8,495 nt of DNA. Origin: an uncultured Clostridia bacterium (GTDB taxonomy: Bacteria; Bacillota; Clostridia; Oscillospirales; Ruminococcaceae). Below are positions 1 to 6,017 of this stretch, piece after piece. The notes under the pieces were generated by a model. The model was given only the letters and a program-made list of their open reading frames with translations. It did not search any database and was not told the DNA's origin. A program made the translations under genes and the position numbers. Position 1 is the first letter of the stretch. Each line of letters starts with the position of its first letter. Where the stretch lies: positions 1 through 8,495 of the forward strand of contig CAMWRN010000090.1 in NCBI GenBank assembly GCA_947176675.1. The letters run 5' to 3'.

Positions 1-30
1 CTGCATAGACTGTGCCTATGCAGCTTTTTG
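1..30 (+). terminator. Rho-independent terminator of an upstream + strand gene outside the window
   Basis: Bases 1-8 (CTGCATAG) pair perfectly with 16-23 (CTATGCAG) around a 7-base loop, and the stem is followed by CTTTTTG. This is the form of an intrinsic terminator reading on the + strand. The stem could extend left of the window. The gene it would serve is not visible, and it would converge on the GH31 gene. Confidence 0.7.
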
Positions 31-192
31 TTGTAAAAATTGATAAGAATAGCCGTGTAGATTTTTAGATAATATTCTGAAATAAAGGCGGATGATAAAA
101 TTTGACAGGCGTATATTTTTATGCAGTGCAATGGATAAATTAAACAATATTCAATCGGGAACTGCTGAATGTGAATAAAAAAATTTGTCGCT

Positions 193-242
193 ACAATAAA
201 AGCTGTGCAAGATTCATATAAATGAATTTTGCACAGCTTTAT
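193..242 (-). terminator. Rho-independent terminator of the GH31 gene
   Basis: Bases 199-217 pair with 222-240 to give a stem of about 19 bp with one G-T pair and a 4-base loop (ATAA). Read on the minus strand, it lies about 23 bases past the GH31 stop codon and ends in GCTTTTATTG, a short U tract. The + strand side is also A/T-rich, so it may work in both directions for the convergent transcript from the left. Confidence 0.8.
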
Positions 243-262
243 TATATTGTTAAGCAACCTAA

Positions 263-2599
263 TTAAAGATTGATAATAACCTTTCCGTCGCATGAAGGAT
301 TTACAGTGACGGGTTCTTTTCCGAACACCTTAACAGTGAAAGAAGCGGGGGTATTTGTGTAGGAGACCTCAATCTTGTCGCCGTTTCTGAGTGCTGTAAG
401 TGTAAATACCTGTTCAGCGCCAGTGTTATAGATTTTACATTCAATTGTCTTTCCGTCTTCGGGTTCGTAAATAACAAACTCCGTTCCGTTCAGATAATCA
501 TACTCAAAATCCTTTTCAAAATTACCATAAGCGATAATGCTGTTAGGTTTAGCAAGGCAAGGAAGAGAGAAATAGTCAAATTTCTCGTTGTAGAACTTGC
601 CGCCCTCGTACTGCTTTCCGGAAATAATGTCTGTCCATGTTCCCGAAGGTACGTAAAATTCAGCAAATCCCTCTTCGTTGAAAATAGGTGCAACTAAAAT
701 ATTGTCACCGAACATATACTGACGGTCAAGGCTGAGACACGCAGGGTCGTTCTCAAAGTCGATAACCATTGCTCTCATCATAGGTACGCCCACTGTGGAG
801 GTCTTGATAGCCTGCGACCAAATGTAAGGCATAAGTTTTCCTTTTAATTTTGTGAAAAATCTGAGTACATCTACCGACTCATCGTCAAATAGCCAAGGCA
901 CTCTGTATGAGCTGTTTCCGTGGAGACGGGAATGTGTGGAGAACAGACCGAATGCTGCCCATCTCTTGTAAATGTCGGGAGTAGCAGTAGCTTCAAAACC
1001 GCTCATGTCGTGACTGAAATATCCGAAGCCCGATGCGCATAGGGATAAGCCGCCACGAAGTGTTTCCGCCATAGACGTATACTCCGCCGAGCAGTCACCG
1101 CCCCAGTGTACAGGGAACTGCTGTCCGCCGACTGTCGCGGAACGTGCAAACAGGCAAGCCTTATTCTCACCGTAGTATTCTTTCAATACATTAAATACAG
1201 TCTTGTTGTAAAGATATGTGTAGTAGTTGTGCATTGCAATGGGATTCGAGCCGTCGAAATACTTGACTTTTGTGGGGATTCTCTCACCAAAGTCTGTCTT
1301 GAAGCAGTCCACGCCCATTTCGCAGAGTTTTTTCAGTTTAGAGGCATACCACTCACAGGCGGCGGGATTTGTGAAGTCCACAATAGCCATGCCGGGCTGC
1401 CACATATCGCACTGGAAAACGCTGCCGTCAAGGTTCTTGATGAAATAGCCGTTTTGCACACCTTCGTCGAAAAGTTTTGAACGCTGCGCAATGTATGGAT
1501 TTATCCAAACGCAAATTTCAAGACCTCTGTCCTTGAGTCGCTTCAGCATTGCAGGAGGGTCGGGGAACTGACGGGTATCCCATTCGAAGTTGCACCACTC
1601 GTATTCTTTCATCCAGAAGCAGTCAAAGTGGAACACCTGTAAAGGAATGTCCCTTTCAGCCATGCCGTCAATAAAAGAAGTAACGGTCTCCTCGTCATAC
1701 TTTGTGGTAAAGGAAGTAGTGAGCCACAGACCAAATGTATAGGCAGGGGGAAGTGCAGGTTTACCCGTAAGAGTCGTATAGTTTGAAAGTACCTCATGAA
1801 GGTTTTCTCCGCCAATAACGAAGTATTCCAAACTTTCACCGGGAACGGTAAAAGATACCTTGGAAACTGTATCGGAAGCTACTTCGTATGAGACCTTATC
1901 CGAGCTGTTTACGAAAATTCCGTAACCTCGAGAGGAAATGTAGAAAGGTATACACTTATAGGACTGCTCCGAGCAAGTGCCGCCGTCGGAGTTCCATGTT
2001 TCAACGGTCTGACCGTTTTTAACAAATGTGGTAAACTTCTCGCCGAAGCCGTAGATATTTTCGCCAACGGAAAGAGTAAGCTGCTCTCTTATATAGGAGT
2101 TCCTTGCATCCTGAGGGTAATCCCAGAAAGTGTCGTCCTGAGTATAGGCAAGTCGTGAAGAAAGTCTGAACTGATTTTCGTTGATGACGGTGGTAGCTCT
2201 CCATGAACCGCCTGTCAGCTTCTTGTCCTTGTGGAAATACTGAATATTCCAGTTGAATTTGCCGATGCGTACCTTGGTGTCACCGCTTATCAGCTCCCAG
2301 TATTCGCCGGATTCCTTTAATTCGGGAGTATAGCCTTGATCTTCGTAAAGATCAAACGTGGGCATATTGTCAAGTCCGCCCTTGTAGTGGATGACAGATA
2401 CCTTGATAACATCCTTTTGAGTGGAGGAAAACGTTACATCGAGAACAGGACCGCCGAGGGTCATGCCTCTGTTCTGAATGTAGCTGGAGGGAGCAAGAAC
2501 ATTGATAAAGTTTTTGCCCGTTTTGATTTCATAAGCCTGAGAAGCGTAGCTTACCTCAAATCCTCTCTTGTTGAGCCAGAAACCGTCTGAAAATTTCAT
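263..2599 (-). CDS. yicI: Alpha-xylosidase, glycoside hydrolase family 31 (YicI type)
   Basis: A complete 778-residue GH31 enzyme, close to the 772 residues of E. coli YicI. It would release alpha-1,6-linked xylose from the non-reducing end of xyloglucan oligosaccharides such as isoprimeverose. No signal peptide is visible, so it should act in the cytoplasm on imported oligosaccharides. The nucleophile is D436 in KTDFGERIP and the acid/base is D502 in HWGGDC; their 66-residue spacing equals D416/D482 of YicI. The YicI residues that shape the xylose-binding site (F277, C307, F308, W345, K414) are all present at an offset of +20: F297, C327, F328, W365, K434. This supports xylosidase rather than glucosidase activity. 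The N-terminal beta-sandwich covers about 1-280, the TIM barrel about 285-600 and beta domains the rest. AAAGGAG (2610-2616) lies 10 bases before the ATG. It has its own promoter and LacI-like operator. No transporter or other xyloglucan gene is in view. Confidence 0.96.
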   Translation of the reverse strand: MKFSDGFWLNKRGFEVSYASQAYEIKTGKNFINVLAPSSYIQNRGMTLGGPVLDVTFSSTQKDVIKVSVIHYKGGLDNMPTFDLYEDQGYTPELKESGEYWELISGDTKVRIGKFNWNIQYFHKDKKLTGGSWRATTVINENQFRLSSRLAYTQDDTFWDYPQDARNSYIREQLTLSVGENIYGFGEKFTTFVKNGQTVETWNSDGGTCSEQSYKCIPFYISSRGYGIFVNSSDKVSYEVASDTVSKVSFTVPGESLEYFVIGGENLHEVLSNYTTLTGKPALPPAYTFGLWLTTSFTTKYDEETVTSFIDGMAERDIPLQVFHFDCFWMKEYEWCNFEWDTRQFPDPPAMLKRLKDRGLEICVWINPYIAQRSKLFDEGVQNGYFIKNLDGSVFQCDMWQPGMAIVDFTNPAACEWYASKLKKLCEMGVDCFKTDFGERIPTKVKYFDGSNPIAMHNYYTYLYNKTVFNVLKEYYGENKACLFARSATVGGQQFPVHWGGDCSAEYTSMAETLRGGLSLCASGFGYFSHDMSGFEATATPDIYKRWAAFGLFSTHSRLHGNSSYRVPWLFDDESVDVLRFFTKLKGKLMPYIWSQAIKTSTVGVPMMRAMVIDFENDPACLSLDRQYMFGDNILVAPIFNEEGFAEFYVPSGTWTDIISGKQYEGGKFYNEKFDYFSLPCLAKPNSIIAYGNFEKDFEYDYLNGTEFVIYEPEDGKTIECKIYNTGAEQVFTLTALRNGDKIEVSYTNTPASFTVKVFGKEPVTVNPSCDGKVIINL

Positions 2600-2652
2600 A
2601 TATACCGAACTCCTTTATAAAAAATATGCTTTTGGGTGCAATTTTCAATCAT

Positions 2653-2667
2653 ATGTAAACGATTACG
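2653..2667 (-). promoter_or_regulatory. LacI-family / cre-like operator over the GH31 transcription start
   Basis: The + strand reads ATGTAAACGATTACG, a near-palindrome centred on CG at 2660-2661 (half-sites TGTAAAC and, on the other strand, CGTAATC; 5 of 7 agree). It fits 14 of 15 positions of the CcpA cre consensus WTGNAANCGNWNNCW and the general LacI-family form. It overlaps the predicted start point (about 2666), so a bound repressor would block initiation. Whether CcpA (carbon catabolite repression) or a dedicated LacI-type sugar repressor binds cannot be told from sequence; no such regulator gene is in the window. Confidence 0.65.
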
Positions 2668-2672
2668 ATTAA

Positions 2673-2701
2673 ATGATACAACAGCGGCCAAAAAAAGTCA
2701 A
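2673..2701 (-). promoter_or_regulatory. Sigma-A promoter of the GH31 gene
   Basis: On the minus strand, TTGACT (2701-2696) is followed by 17 bases and then TATCAT (2678-2673). The expected start is near 2666, inside the operator, giving an untranslated leader of about 65 bases. It lies between the XRE gene stop (2728) and the GH31 start, so GH31 can be transcribed independently of the XRE gene. Confidence 0.7.
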
Positions 2702-2727
2702 GGGTTTTGTAAAAATTAACTATTTAT

Positions 2728-2967
2728 TCATATCTGAACAGGCTTTATGCCTATACATCCAACAGGTTGCGAATATTGGAACAATGAGGGCATTGATGTA
2801 TCAAGTGCATCAGCAATCTCGGCAAGCAAAGCGATCGATGGGGTTTTTCTGCCGCTTTCAATAAAAGAAATCATCGCAGGTGACACTTTAACCCGTTCAG
2901 CGAGTTCCAGCTGTTTAAACTTGCAAGCTATGCGCCTCGCGGCGATGTTTGCACCAAGAACACTCAT
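2728..2967 (-). CDS. Small XRE-family helix-turn-helix transcriptional regulator
   Basis: A 79-residue single-domain regulator. The HTH_3/XRE fold covers residues about 4-62, with the helix-turn-helix near 19-39 (QLELAERVKVSPAMISFIES). The short C-terminal tail has no recognisable sensor or oligomerisation domain. The ATG at 2967 was chosen because AAAGGG lies 9 bases upstream; an in-frame ATG at 2985 would add six residues but has no good ribosome binding site. Base composition is like the GH31 gene, not the AT-rich island to its right, so it probably belongs to the host side of the junction. It is co-directional with GH31 and no terminator is seen between them, so read-through is possible. 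The GH31 operator is of LacI type, so this protein is not the obvious GH31 repressor. It is divergent from the second XRE gene at 3241 across a shared control region. Targets are unknown. Confidence 0.85.
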   Translation of the reverse strand: MSVLGANIAARRIACKFKQLELAERVKVSPAMISFIESGRKTPSIALLAEIADALDTSMPSLFQYSQPVGCIGIKPVQI

Positions 2968-3012
2968 TTTTTCACGCCCTTTCATTACTTTAGTTATTTA
3001 TCATGGTAATTG

Positions 3013-3032
3013 TTAACGCAATTTATTGACAG
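3013..3032. repeat. Left arm of an interrupted inverted repeat in the divergent control region
   Basis: TTAACGCAA, four bases, then TTGACAG. The same two blocks occur in inverted orientation at 3126-3148, but separated there by seven bases. The TTGACAG block contains the -35 box of the + strand promoter at 3026-3054. The TTAACG core is also the centre of a small palindrome, AATTG-N6-CAATT, at 3008-3023. It could be a regulator binding site or a recombination arm. Confidence 0.6.
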
Positions 3033-3054
3033 ATACGCCGAAATGTGTTATAAT
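3026..3054 (+). promoter_or_regulatory. Perfect-consensus sigma-A promoter driving the island operon
   Basis: TTGACA (3026-3031), exactly 17 bases, TATAAT (3049-3054): a perfect match to the vegetative consensus. The expected start is near 3061. The first good + strand gene is the XRE regulator at 3241, so the leader would be about 180 bases. Such a strong promoter normally needs repression. The flanking inverted repeats and the XRE gene it would transcribe suggest autoregulation, which is inference. Confidence 0.75.
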
Positions 3055-3125
3055 AAAGTCGCCAAACAAAATTAAACAACCTGACTTCCTAAATTTTTAC
3101 ATTTTAGGGGTCTGTATCGTTATAC

Positions 3126-3148
3126 CTGTCAACGTTTACTTGCGTTAA
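3126..3148. repeat. Right arm of the interrupted inverted repeat
   Basis: CTGTCAA, seven bases, then TTGCGTTAA: the inverted counterpart of 3013-3032 (7 + 9 identical bases, spacer 7 instead of 4). On the minus strand it presents a second TTGACA (3132-3127) facing the first, but no good -10 box lies 16-18 bases away in the present orientation. Confidence 0.6.
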
Positions 3149-3219
3149 TTATATTATAACTCACATATGCAAGTATGCCAAGAGCAAATCTCGCAAACGA
3201 TATTTTTTAGTGAGTTATA
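3137..3219. repeat. Nested inverted repeats upstream of the island XRE gene
   Basis: Two further dyads lie in the leader. TACTTGC (3137-3143) is inverted as GCAAGTA (3169-3175), 25 bases apart. TATAACTCAC (3155-3164) is inverted as GTGAGTTATA (3210-3219), 45 bases apart. They sit directly before the XRE start at 3241 and are candidate operators or leader RNA structure; which of these cannot be decided here. Confidence 0.45.
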
Positions 3220-3240
3220 TACAATAATGGAGATGATATA

Positions 3241-3591
3241 ATGTGTATAATAGACAAAATAGTCGAATTAGCAGAACAAAAATCTATATCACAGCAAACC
3301 ATATGTGATTCATTAGGCATAAAATCAGGTACTTTTTCTACATGGAAAACTCGAAAAAGTGACCCGCCCGCTAAATATATTGCTTGCATTTGCGAGGTGC
3401 TTGGTGTATCAATTGAATACCTTTTAACAGGAAAAGAAAGCATTTCCTTTCCTCAAATATCTAAAGAAAAGCAAGAAATTTTGGACTTATACGACAAATT
3501 ATCCGAACGAAATAAAGGAGAGGTAATCGGATTTATTAAAGGTATTCTTAATGAGCAAAATGATAAGTCCGTAAAACGAAAAGGAGCATAA
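3241..3591 (+). CDS. XRE-family transcriptional regulator (phage-repressor-like) of the island operon
   Basis: A 116-residue protein. Residues about 5-64 form an XRE helix-turn-helix: SISQQTICDSLGI, then KSGTFSTWKT as the recognition region, then the family-typical ending LGVSIEYLLTGKES. The remaining ~50 residues hold a helical segment (KEKQEILDLYDKLSERNKGE), probably for dimerisation, as is common in short Clostridial phage and island repressors; there is no peptidase domain. GGAG (3229-3232) lies 8 bases before the ATG. It is the first gene of the operon and 95 bases ahead of the nuclease gene. Autoregulation of the promoter at 3026 and control of the downstream nuclease are the likely roles (inference from position). 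Confidence 0.9.
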   Translation: MCIIDKIVELAEQKSISQQTICDSLGIKSGTFSTWKTRKSDPPAKYIACICEVLGVSIEYLLTGKESISFPQISKEKQEILDLYDKLSERNKGEVIGFIKGILNEQNDKSVKRKGA

Positions 3592-3686
3592 AATTATAAA
3601 GCTTGTTGTTGTGGACGGGCATATTCGTAGAAAAGAATAACCGCCAAATGGAGGTTAAAATAAAATTAAGAAACGGACGTGTTTTT

Positions 3687-5021
3687 ATGGGAATAGGAGA
3701 TATTTTTAAAGCAACCGAAAATAAGCAACTTTTACAGCAAGTTACGGATTTAAAAAGTCGGATTGAGGAACTAAACAACGAAAACTCTGTACTAAAATCT
3801 CAACTCACACCTGATTATTTTATAGAGTTAGAGAATAACGTCAATAAACTTAAACAAGAACAAAGCGAGTTAAATATCACTTTAAAACAACTTGACGAAA
3901 AAAGAATTGAAGCAAAGGCAGAACTGCAACGCTTAAAGCGTGAAGTGAATTTATATACAGCAGAAGCTGAAATGTGCGAATGCGGCGTTTATTCTTCCAA
4001 ATACGATTTTGAAACATCTGCTTTATATGCCCAAAAACTTGAAGAAATCAAAGAAAAAGAAAAGCAAATGATTTCAAGCGGGGAAGCAGCAAAATGCGGT
4101 ACTAATTGGGTTGTTCTCGGGTCGCGTGAAAAGGGAATAAAAATGGAAAAAGACACGATTAAGCTTTTACTTCGCGCGTTTAATAACGAATGTGATGGAT
4201 ACATAAGAAAGGTATCACACAGTAATATAGAAACTACGGAAAAACATATAGAAACGTCATACAATGTAATATCCAAGCTTGCCAAAGTCAACGATATAAC
4301 AATAAGCGAAAAATATTTTGCGCTTAAAAAGCAAGAGTTATATTTAGCGTTTGAATACGCTTGTAAAAAGCAAGAAGAAAAAGAAGCAGCAAAAGAAGAA
4401 CGTGCTCGGATTAGAGAAGAAGCTAAGTTACAGAAAGAAATTGAAGAAGCTCGCAAAAAATTGCAGAAAGAACGCGAACATTATTTGTCTGCTATTAAAT
4501 CCATTGAACAACAGCTCGAAACTGCACAAGGAACACTAAGAGACGAATTATTAAGTAAACAAGCAGAAATTTCTGCGCAAATTTCTGATAATGATATTGC
4601 TATGAAAGATGTTGATTACCGAGAGGCAAATCAACGTGCAGGATATGTTTACATTATATCCAACATTGGAGCGTTTGGAGAAAATGTATATAAAATAGGT
4701 ATGACAAGGCGTTTAGACCCTATGGAGCGTGTTGATGAATTAGGGGACGCGTCTGTTCCGTTTGAATTTGACGTTCATGCAATGATTTTTTCAAACGACG
4801 CTCCCGCACTTGAAGCTGCTTTGCACAAAGCCTTTGATAACAAAAAAGTAAATATGATAAATAAACGCAGAGAGTTTTTTAGAGTTACACTTGATGAAAT
4901 AAAAGAAGTTGTAAAAGCAAATTTTGATAAAACAGTAGAATTTACTGACTACCCTGAAGCCGACCAATATAGAGCAAGCTTACAGATTTTGAACAATATA
5001 AAAGGAAACAATTTACAATGA
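3687..5021 (+). CDS. DUF4041 and GIY-YIG (T5orf172/Mug113-type) nuclease, SNIPE-like
   Basis: A 444-residue protein from the chosen ATG. Residues about 10-90 are a charged coiled coil. About 90-225 match the DUF4041 pattern (ECGVYSSKYDFETSALYAQK near 98-117, then EKEKQMIS). About 225-305 are a second Lys/Glu-rich coiled coil. About 319-410 form a GIY-YIG-superfamily domain of the T5orf172/Mug113 branch: GYVYIISN (319-326), YKIGMTRRLDPMERV (335-349) with candidate catalytic Arg, E376 as probable metal ligand in ALEAALHKAF, and NKRREFFRV (392-400). This DUF4041-nuclease order is that of SNIPE, a membrane-bound E. coli nuclease reported to cut incoming phage DNA. No transmembrane segment is present here. 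The start is uncertain: an in-frame TTG at 3603 or ATG at 3648 would lengthen it. ATG 3687 gives the usual short N-terminus (MGIGDIFK) but only a weak GGA 9 bases upstream. Defence is inference. Confidence 0.85.
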   Translation: MGIGDIFKATENKQLLQQVTDLKSRIEELNNENSVLKSQLTPDYFIELENNVNKLKQEQSELNITLKQLDEKRIEAKAELQRLKREVNLYTAEAEMCECGVYSSKYDFETSALYAQKLEEIKEKEKQMISSGEAAKCGTNWVVLGSREKGIKMEKDTIKLLLRAFNNECDGYIRKVSHSNIETTEKHIETSYNVISKLAKVNDITISEKYFALKKQELYLAFEYACKKQEEKEAAKEERARIREEAKLQKEIEEARKKLQKEREHYLSAIKSIEQQLETAQGTLRDELLSKQAEISAQISDNDIAMKDVDYREANQRAGYVYIISNIGAFGENVYKIGMTRRLDPMERVDELGDASVPFEFDVHAMIFSNDAPALEAALHKAFDNKKVNMINKRREFFRVTLDEIKEVVKANFDKTVEFTDYPEADQYRASLQILNNIKGNNLQ

Positions 5022-5037
5022 CGGGAGGTGCAAAATT

Positions 5038-5517
5038 ATGAGCAAATCAGTAAGACATAGACATAACAAAGATGGTTCTATTACTACCACAACAACGTAT
5101 AGTCATAAAAACATATTTGGAACACGTGTTGTTGATACCTATACAACGCGTTCTTCTCCAAAAACGGTAAAAAATCCGACTAAAATCAAGACATCAAACG
5201 CCGTTGCTATAATAATCGCTGTTGTTTTGATATTTATGTTATGGATATTTGGCATAGAGTTAAGTTGGAATGCCACGTTGATTAAAGCAATTTCAATTTT
5301 GATAATTACTTTGTTTGTCGCTTTTATGCTTGTAAACAATATACCGCCGCTTAAAGTATTGGTTTTGTCTACTTTTTTATTATATATCCAAAACGCGAGG
5401 AACGTGAACGGAACAAAGGAAAGCGAGGTGTATAAAATGAAAGTAAAAGTACGAAAGAAAGTGTTGAAAACCATTAATGCGGACTGGGTAAACCTTTGTA
5501 TGTACGGATTAGATTAG
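5038..5517 (+). CDS. Small membrane protein of the nuclease operon, probably frameshifted at its C-terminus
   Basis: I do not recognise the family. The uninterrupted frame gives 159 residues. Residues 1-52 are polar and basic with a Thr-rich stretch (DGSITTTTTYSHKNIFGTR). Hydrophobic helices follow at about 55-73 and 81-99, with a third partial one at about 103-117. GGGAGGTG lies 7 bases before the ATG, and the nuclease stop is only 16 bases upstream, so the two are co-translated. After residue 112, at a run of six T (5373-5378), the present frame gives a poorly structured tail. Adding one T would give FFIIYPKREERERNKGKRGV and a stop at 5433-5435 (132 residues), a far more natural basic cytoplasmic end after a membrane helix. 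It may anchor the nuclease to the membrane (inference). Confidence 0.7.
   Translation: MSKSVRHRHNKDGSITTTTTYSHKNIFGTRVVDTYTTRSSPKTVKNPTKIKTSNAVAIIIAVVLIFMLWIFGIELSWNATLIKAISILIITLFVAFMLVNNIPPLKVLVLSTFLLYIQNARNVNGTKESEVYKMKVKVRKKVLKTINADWVNLCMYGLD
5437..5517 (+). CDS. Possible separate 26-residue basic peptide ORF
   Basis: This lies in frame with the end of the membrane-protein ORF but has its own start signals: GAGGTG (5425-5430) six bases before ATG 5437. The product is short, begins MKVKVRKKVLKT, is strongly basic at its N-terminus and ends NLCMYGLD. If the upstream T6 run is a real frameshift relative to the ancestral gene, whose stop would be at 5433-5435, this is an independent downstream cistron one base away. 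I know of no function. It could also simply be the C-terminus of the 159-residue protein. Confidence 0.4.
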   Translation: MKVKVRKKVLKTINADWVNLCMYGLD

Positions 5518-5545
5518 AGCCGATTTGGGTCTCTTTAAAAGCTGT

Positions 5546-5583
5546 ATCTAGTTTCGCTAAATAAAAGTTTTGCGAAATTAGAT
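5546..5583. repeat. Hairpin between the island operon and the convergent pseudogene
   Basis: Bases 5546-5557 pair with 5572-5583 over 12 bp with one G-T pair, around a 14-base loop rich in A and T. It lies between two convergent coding regions, 28 bases after the + strand stop and 13 bases past the minus-strand stop. That place suits a bidirectional transcription stop, but neither side has a proper U tract, so terminator function is uncertain. Confidence 0.5.
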
Positions 5584-5595
5584 TAAATTAGTTAG

Positions 5596-6017
5596 CTACA
5601 TCTTACGTCCCGTATTTGGTTCTATAGCACTAAATAAACTAAGTTGAACATTCCCATCAAGCATATTCCAACGAAATTTTGTATCATTCGGTAACAAAAA
5701 TTCTTTATCTTCGCAAGAAAAACGCTTTTCAAAATCATGCAAAGTATGATTTGATTTAAACGATATCGGACTATCATTATCCCATTTCAATAACAATAGC
5801 CATAATTCGGGATAATTTTTGCGTAAAAATCGTAACTGCTTTACAGACTGATTATGACAAACCAACAGCTGCCGCGCATTGATGTTTCATAAATCGGACT
5901 TAACAAACCATTTTGTTTACACCAATCAAAACACATCTTTTCAGTCCATTCTGCCATAACAAGCGGAGATTTCTTGCTTTCGCTTAAATTGTGAAATTTT
6001 TTATGACAATATTTTTT
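5596..6017 (-). pseudogene. Remnant of a PAPS-reductase-like (phage/mobile-element type) gene, frameshifted and 5'-truncated
   Basis: The two pieces read in different frames. The upstream piece (about 6017-5862) contains SPLVMAEWTEKMCFDWC, then LLSPIYETSMRGSCWF. The downstream piece (to the stop at 5596) continues CHNQSVKQLRFLRKNYPELW, LLKWDNDSPISF and HDFEKRF. Joined, they give the C-terminal ~140 residues of a phosphoadenosine-phosphosulfate-reductase-family protein of the kind common in Firmicute phages and islands, including the expected CWFCHNQ metal-binding segment. The join needs one extra base at the A run 5859-5861 (T run on the minus strand). The usual Gly before CWF is Ser. An in-frame stop at 6018-6020 ends recognisable sequence, and the N-terminal nucleotide-binding half is missing. 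The family call rests on motif recognition. Confidence 0.65.

Noticed and set aside
102..107. TTGACA resembling a -35 box on the + strand
   Set aside because: No acceptable -10 box lies 15-19 bases downstream and no gene follows on that strand.
92..178. Short + strand ORF of 28 residues starting MIKFDRRIF in the left intergenic region
   Set aside because: AAAGGCGG sits almost against the ATG, leaving no usable spacing. No promoter fits, the product resembles nothing I know, and the region is only a gap between two terminators.
1106..1480. 124-codon + strand ORF opposite the GH31 gene
   Set aside because: It is antisense to the catalytic barrel of a clearly coding GH31 gene and shows no family features.
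3167..3241. 24-residue leader ORF (MQVCQEQISQTIFF...) whose TAA overlaps the XRE start as TAATG
   Set aside because: The overlap is suggestive of coupling, but there is no ribosome binding site before its ATG and the XRE gene has its own GGAG. It is more likely chance.
3603..3686. N-terminal extension of the nuclease from TTG 3603 or ATG 3648
   Set aside because: GGAG before TTG 3603 is 16 bases away and ATG 3648 has no ribosome binding site. The sequence before MGIGDIFK is unlike the usual start of DUF4041 proteins. It cannot be excluded, since the signal at 3687 is also weak.
3989..4456. 155-codon minus-strand ORF inside the nuclease gene
   Set aside because: It lies opposite the coiled-coil coding region; the Ser/Leu/Phe-rich composition is the reverse-complement shadow of Glu/Lys/Ala-rich codons. 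No start signals.
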